Source: Gammaproteobacteria bacterium (lineage in GTDB: Bacteria; Pseudomonadota; Gammaproteobacteria; Xanthomonadales; Wenzhouxiangellaceae). From it: DNA of 64,000 nt. The notes beneath the pieces are model-generated. The model saw only the letters and a list, made by a program, of their open reading frames with translations, was not told the origin of the DNA and did no database searches. A program made the position numbers and the translations under genes. Each line of letters opens with the position of its first letter. Within the stretch, counting starts at the first letter, position 1. This document shows positions 63,177 to 64,000 of this stretch, piece after piece. The stretch is from assembly GCA_021772985.1 (NCBI GenBank), contig JAJFKX010000005.1, positions 62,001-126,000 on the forward strand. The letters run 5' to 3'.

Positions 63177-64000
63177 TTAAGCGACACAACGATGTGTCGC
63201 CAACATATCCAAAGATTGCTCAATATCTTCCAGCAGATCATCAACTTCTTCCAAGCCGGCAGATAATCTGATCAATCCATCGCTAATCAAATGTTGCTGC
63301 CGCTGTTCCGGCGTATAGGTCGAATGGGTCATGCTCGCCGGGTGCTGTGCCAGGGTCTCTGCATCGCCCAGACTGACTGCCCGCTTGATCAGCTGCAGGT
63401 TATTCATAAACCTGATGCCATCCGACATCCCACCGAGCAATTCAAACGCCAGCATGCCACCTGGCAGGCTCATCTGTTTGCTGGCCAGCTGATATTGATC
63501 AAAAGACTCCAGACCTGGGTAATAGACAATCTCAACCAATGGATGAGCAAGCAAGTATTCGGCAATAATTTGCGCATTGCTGGTATGCCGTTCCATCCGG
63601 ATCGCCAGTGTTTTCAAACCACGCATCACCAGATACGCATCCTGCGCGGATAATACCGAACCGGTCATATCCTTAACCCCGAACAGGCGAACTTGATCGA
63701 TTTGCTCTTGCGGGCCAACCACAGCACCGGCAATCAGATCACCATGTCCATTCAAATACTTGGTGGCCGAATGCACCACAAAATCGGCGCCCAATGCTAT
63801 CGGCCGTTGCAGGTATGGGGTGCAATAAGTATTGTCAACCACCACCCAGGCGCCTGCTTTTTTAGCCATATCACTGACAATTGCAATATCTACCAACCGC
63901 ATGTTGGGATTAGCGGGTGTTTCGAAATAAACCACTTTGGTGCGGCTGGAAATGACCCGCTGCAGCTCGTCGGGATTGGTTAGATCGATATGTCGAACCT
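63177..64000 (-). CDS. methionine gamma-lyase family enzyme, 5' end missing
   Basis: The 274 C-terminal codons of a PLP enzyme; the frame is open to base 64000 and starts outside the window. The PLP Lys is in [12 protein letters not shown]. The blocks [63 protein letters not shown] and [16 protein letters not shown] are closest to methionine gamma-lyase (Pseudomonas type), which makes methanethiol, ammonia and 2-oxobutanoate. Cystathionine gamma-synthase or -lyase is less likely. The distinguishing N-terminal Cys is outside the window. Confidence 0.85.
   Translation of the reverse strand, partial: VRHIDLTNPDELQRVISSRTKVVYFETPANPNMRLVDIAIVSDMAKKAGAWVVVDNTYCTPYLQRPIALGADFVVHSATKYLNGHGDLIAGAVVGPQEQIDQVRLFGVKDMTGSVLSAQDAYLVMRGLKTLAIRMERHTSNAQIIAEYLLAHPLVEIVYYPGLESFDQYQLASKQMSLPGGMLAFELLGGMSDGIRFMNNLQLIKRAVSLGDAETLAQHPASMTHSTYTPEQRQQHLISDGLIRLSAGLEEVDDLLEDIEQSLDMLATHRCVA

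Overview
The window is a contiguous piece of a gammaproteobacterial chromosome of roughly 50% GC. The order tpiA - secG - tRNA-Leu(GAG) - nuoABCDEFGHIJKLM, the pairing of an X6-type ECF sigma factor with a kinase-TPR protein, a Tat-exported DUF1800/DUF1501 pair and a CSLREA beta-helix protein all point to the Xanthomonadales or the Marinicella-like neighbourhood. The species cannot be fixed from sequence alone. No integrase, transposase, phage gene or CRISPR array was found.

Layout. 1-12.0 kb (minus strand): NADH:quinone oxidoreductase genes nuoA to nuoM, the last cut by the window edge. A related intergenic repeat lies upstream of nuoA and in the nuoL/nuoM gap. 12.1-13.5 kb (minus): tRNA-Leu, secG, tpiA. 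13.6-21.1 kb: an SDR, a secreted beta-helix protein, a membrane Ser/Thr kinase with TPRs facing an ECF sigma factor, and a DUF2845 protein. 21.2-32.3 kb: a housekeeping block (pmbA, darP, tldD, yhdP, rng, maf, rlmH, rsfS, DUF427). 32.4-48.6 kb: an envelope/secretome region with DUF1501/DUF1800, a DNRLRE protein with an IPTL-CTERM-like tail, a BlaI/M56 regulatory pair with a well-formed operator, a methyltransferase, a wall-like beta protein, two large tandem paralogous secreted proteins and a serine hydrolase. 48.8-53.4 kb: a SahR-like regulator and metH in one operon. 53.6-56.2 kb (minus): tyrosine catabolism (hpd, phhA, a VOC protein). 56.5-57.5 kb: ppk2. 57.6-61.5 kb: hutU-hutG-hutI, followed by a LysR regulator, a small Cys-rich secreted protein and the 3' part of a methionine gamma-lyase gene.

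Most notable. (1) Four otherwise unrelated exported proteins end in a shared tail, [EQ]-x-[FIV]-[FYS]-x-[DN]-G-F-E, within their last 15 residues; this is a candidate C-terminal sorting or processing tag. (2) The two tandem paralogs at 41.2-47.4 kb share about 750 residues but carry different C-terminal modules in front of that tag. (3) The hpd/ppk2 intergenic region has two perfect FNR-type boxes, one exactly at -41.5 of a good ppk2 promoter. (4) The M56 protein next to BlaI carries a 33-34-residue SDFE repeat array where BlaR1 has its beta-lactam sensor. (5) The SahR-like gene appears to start at a non-AUG codon.
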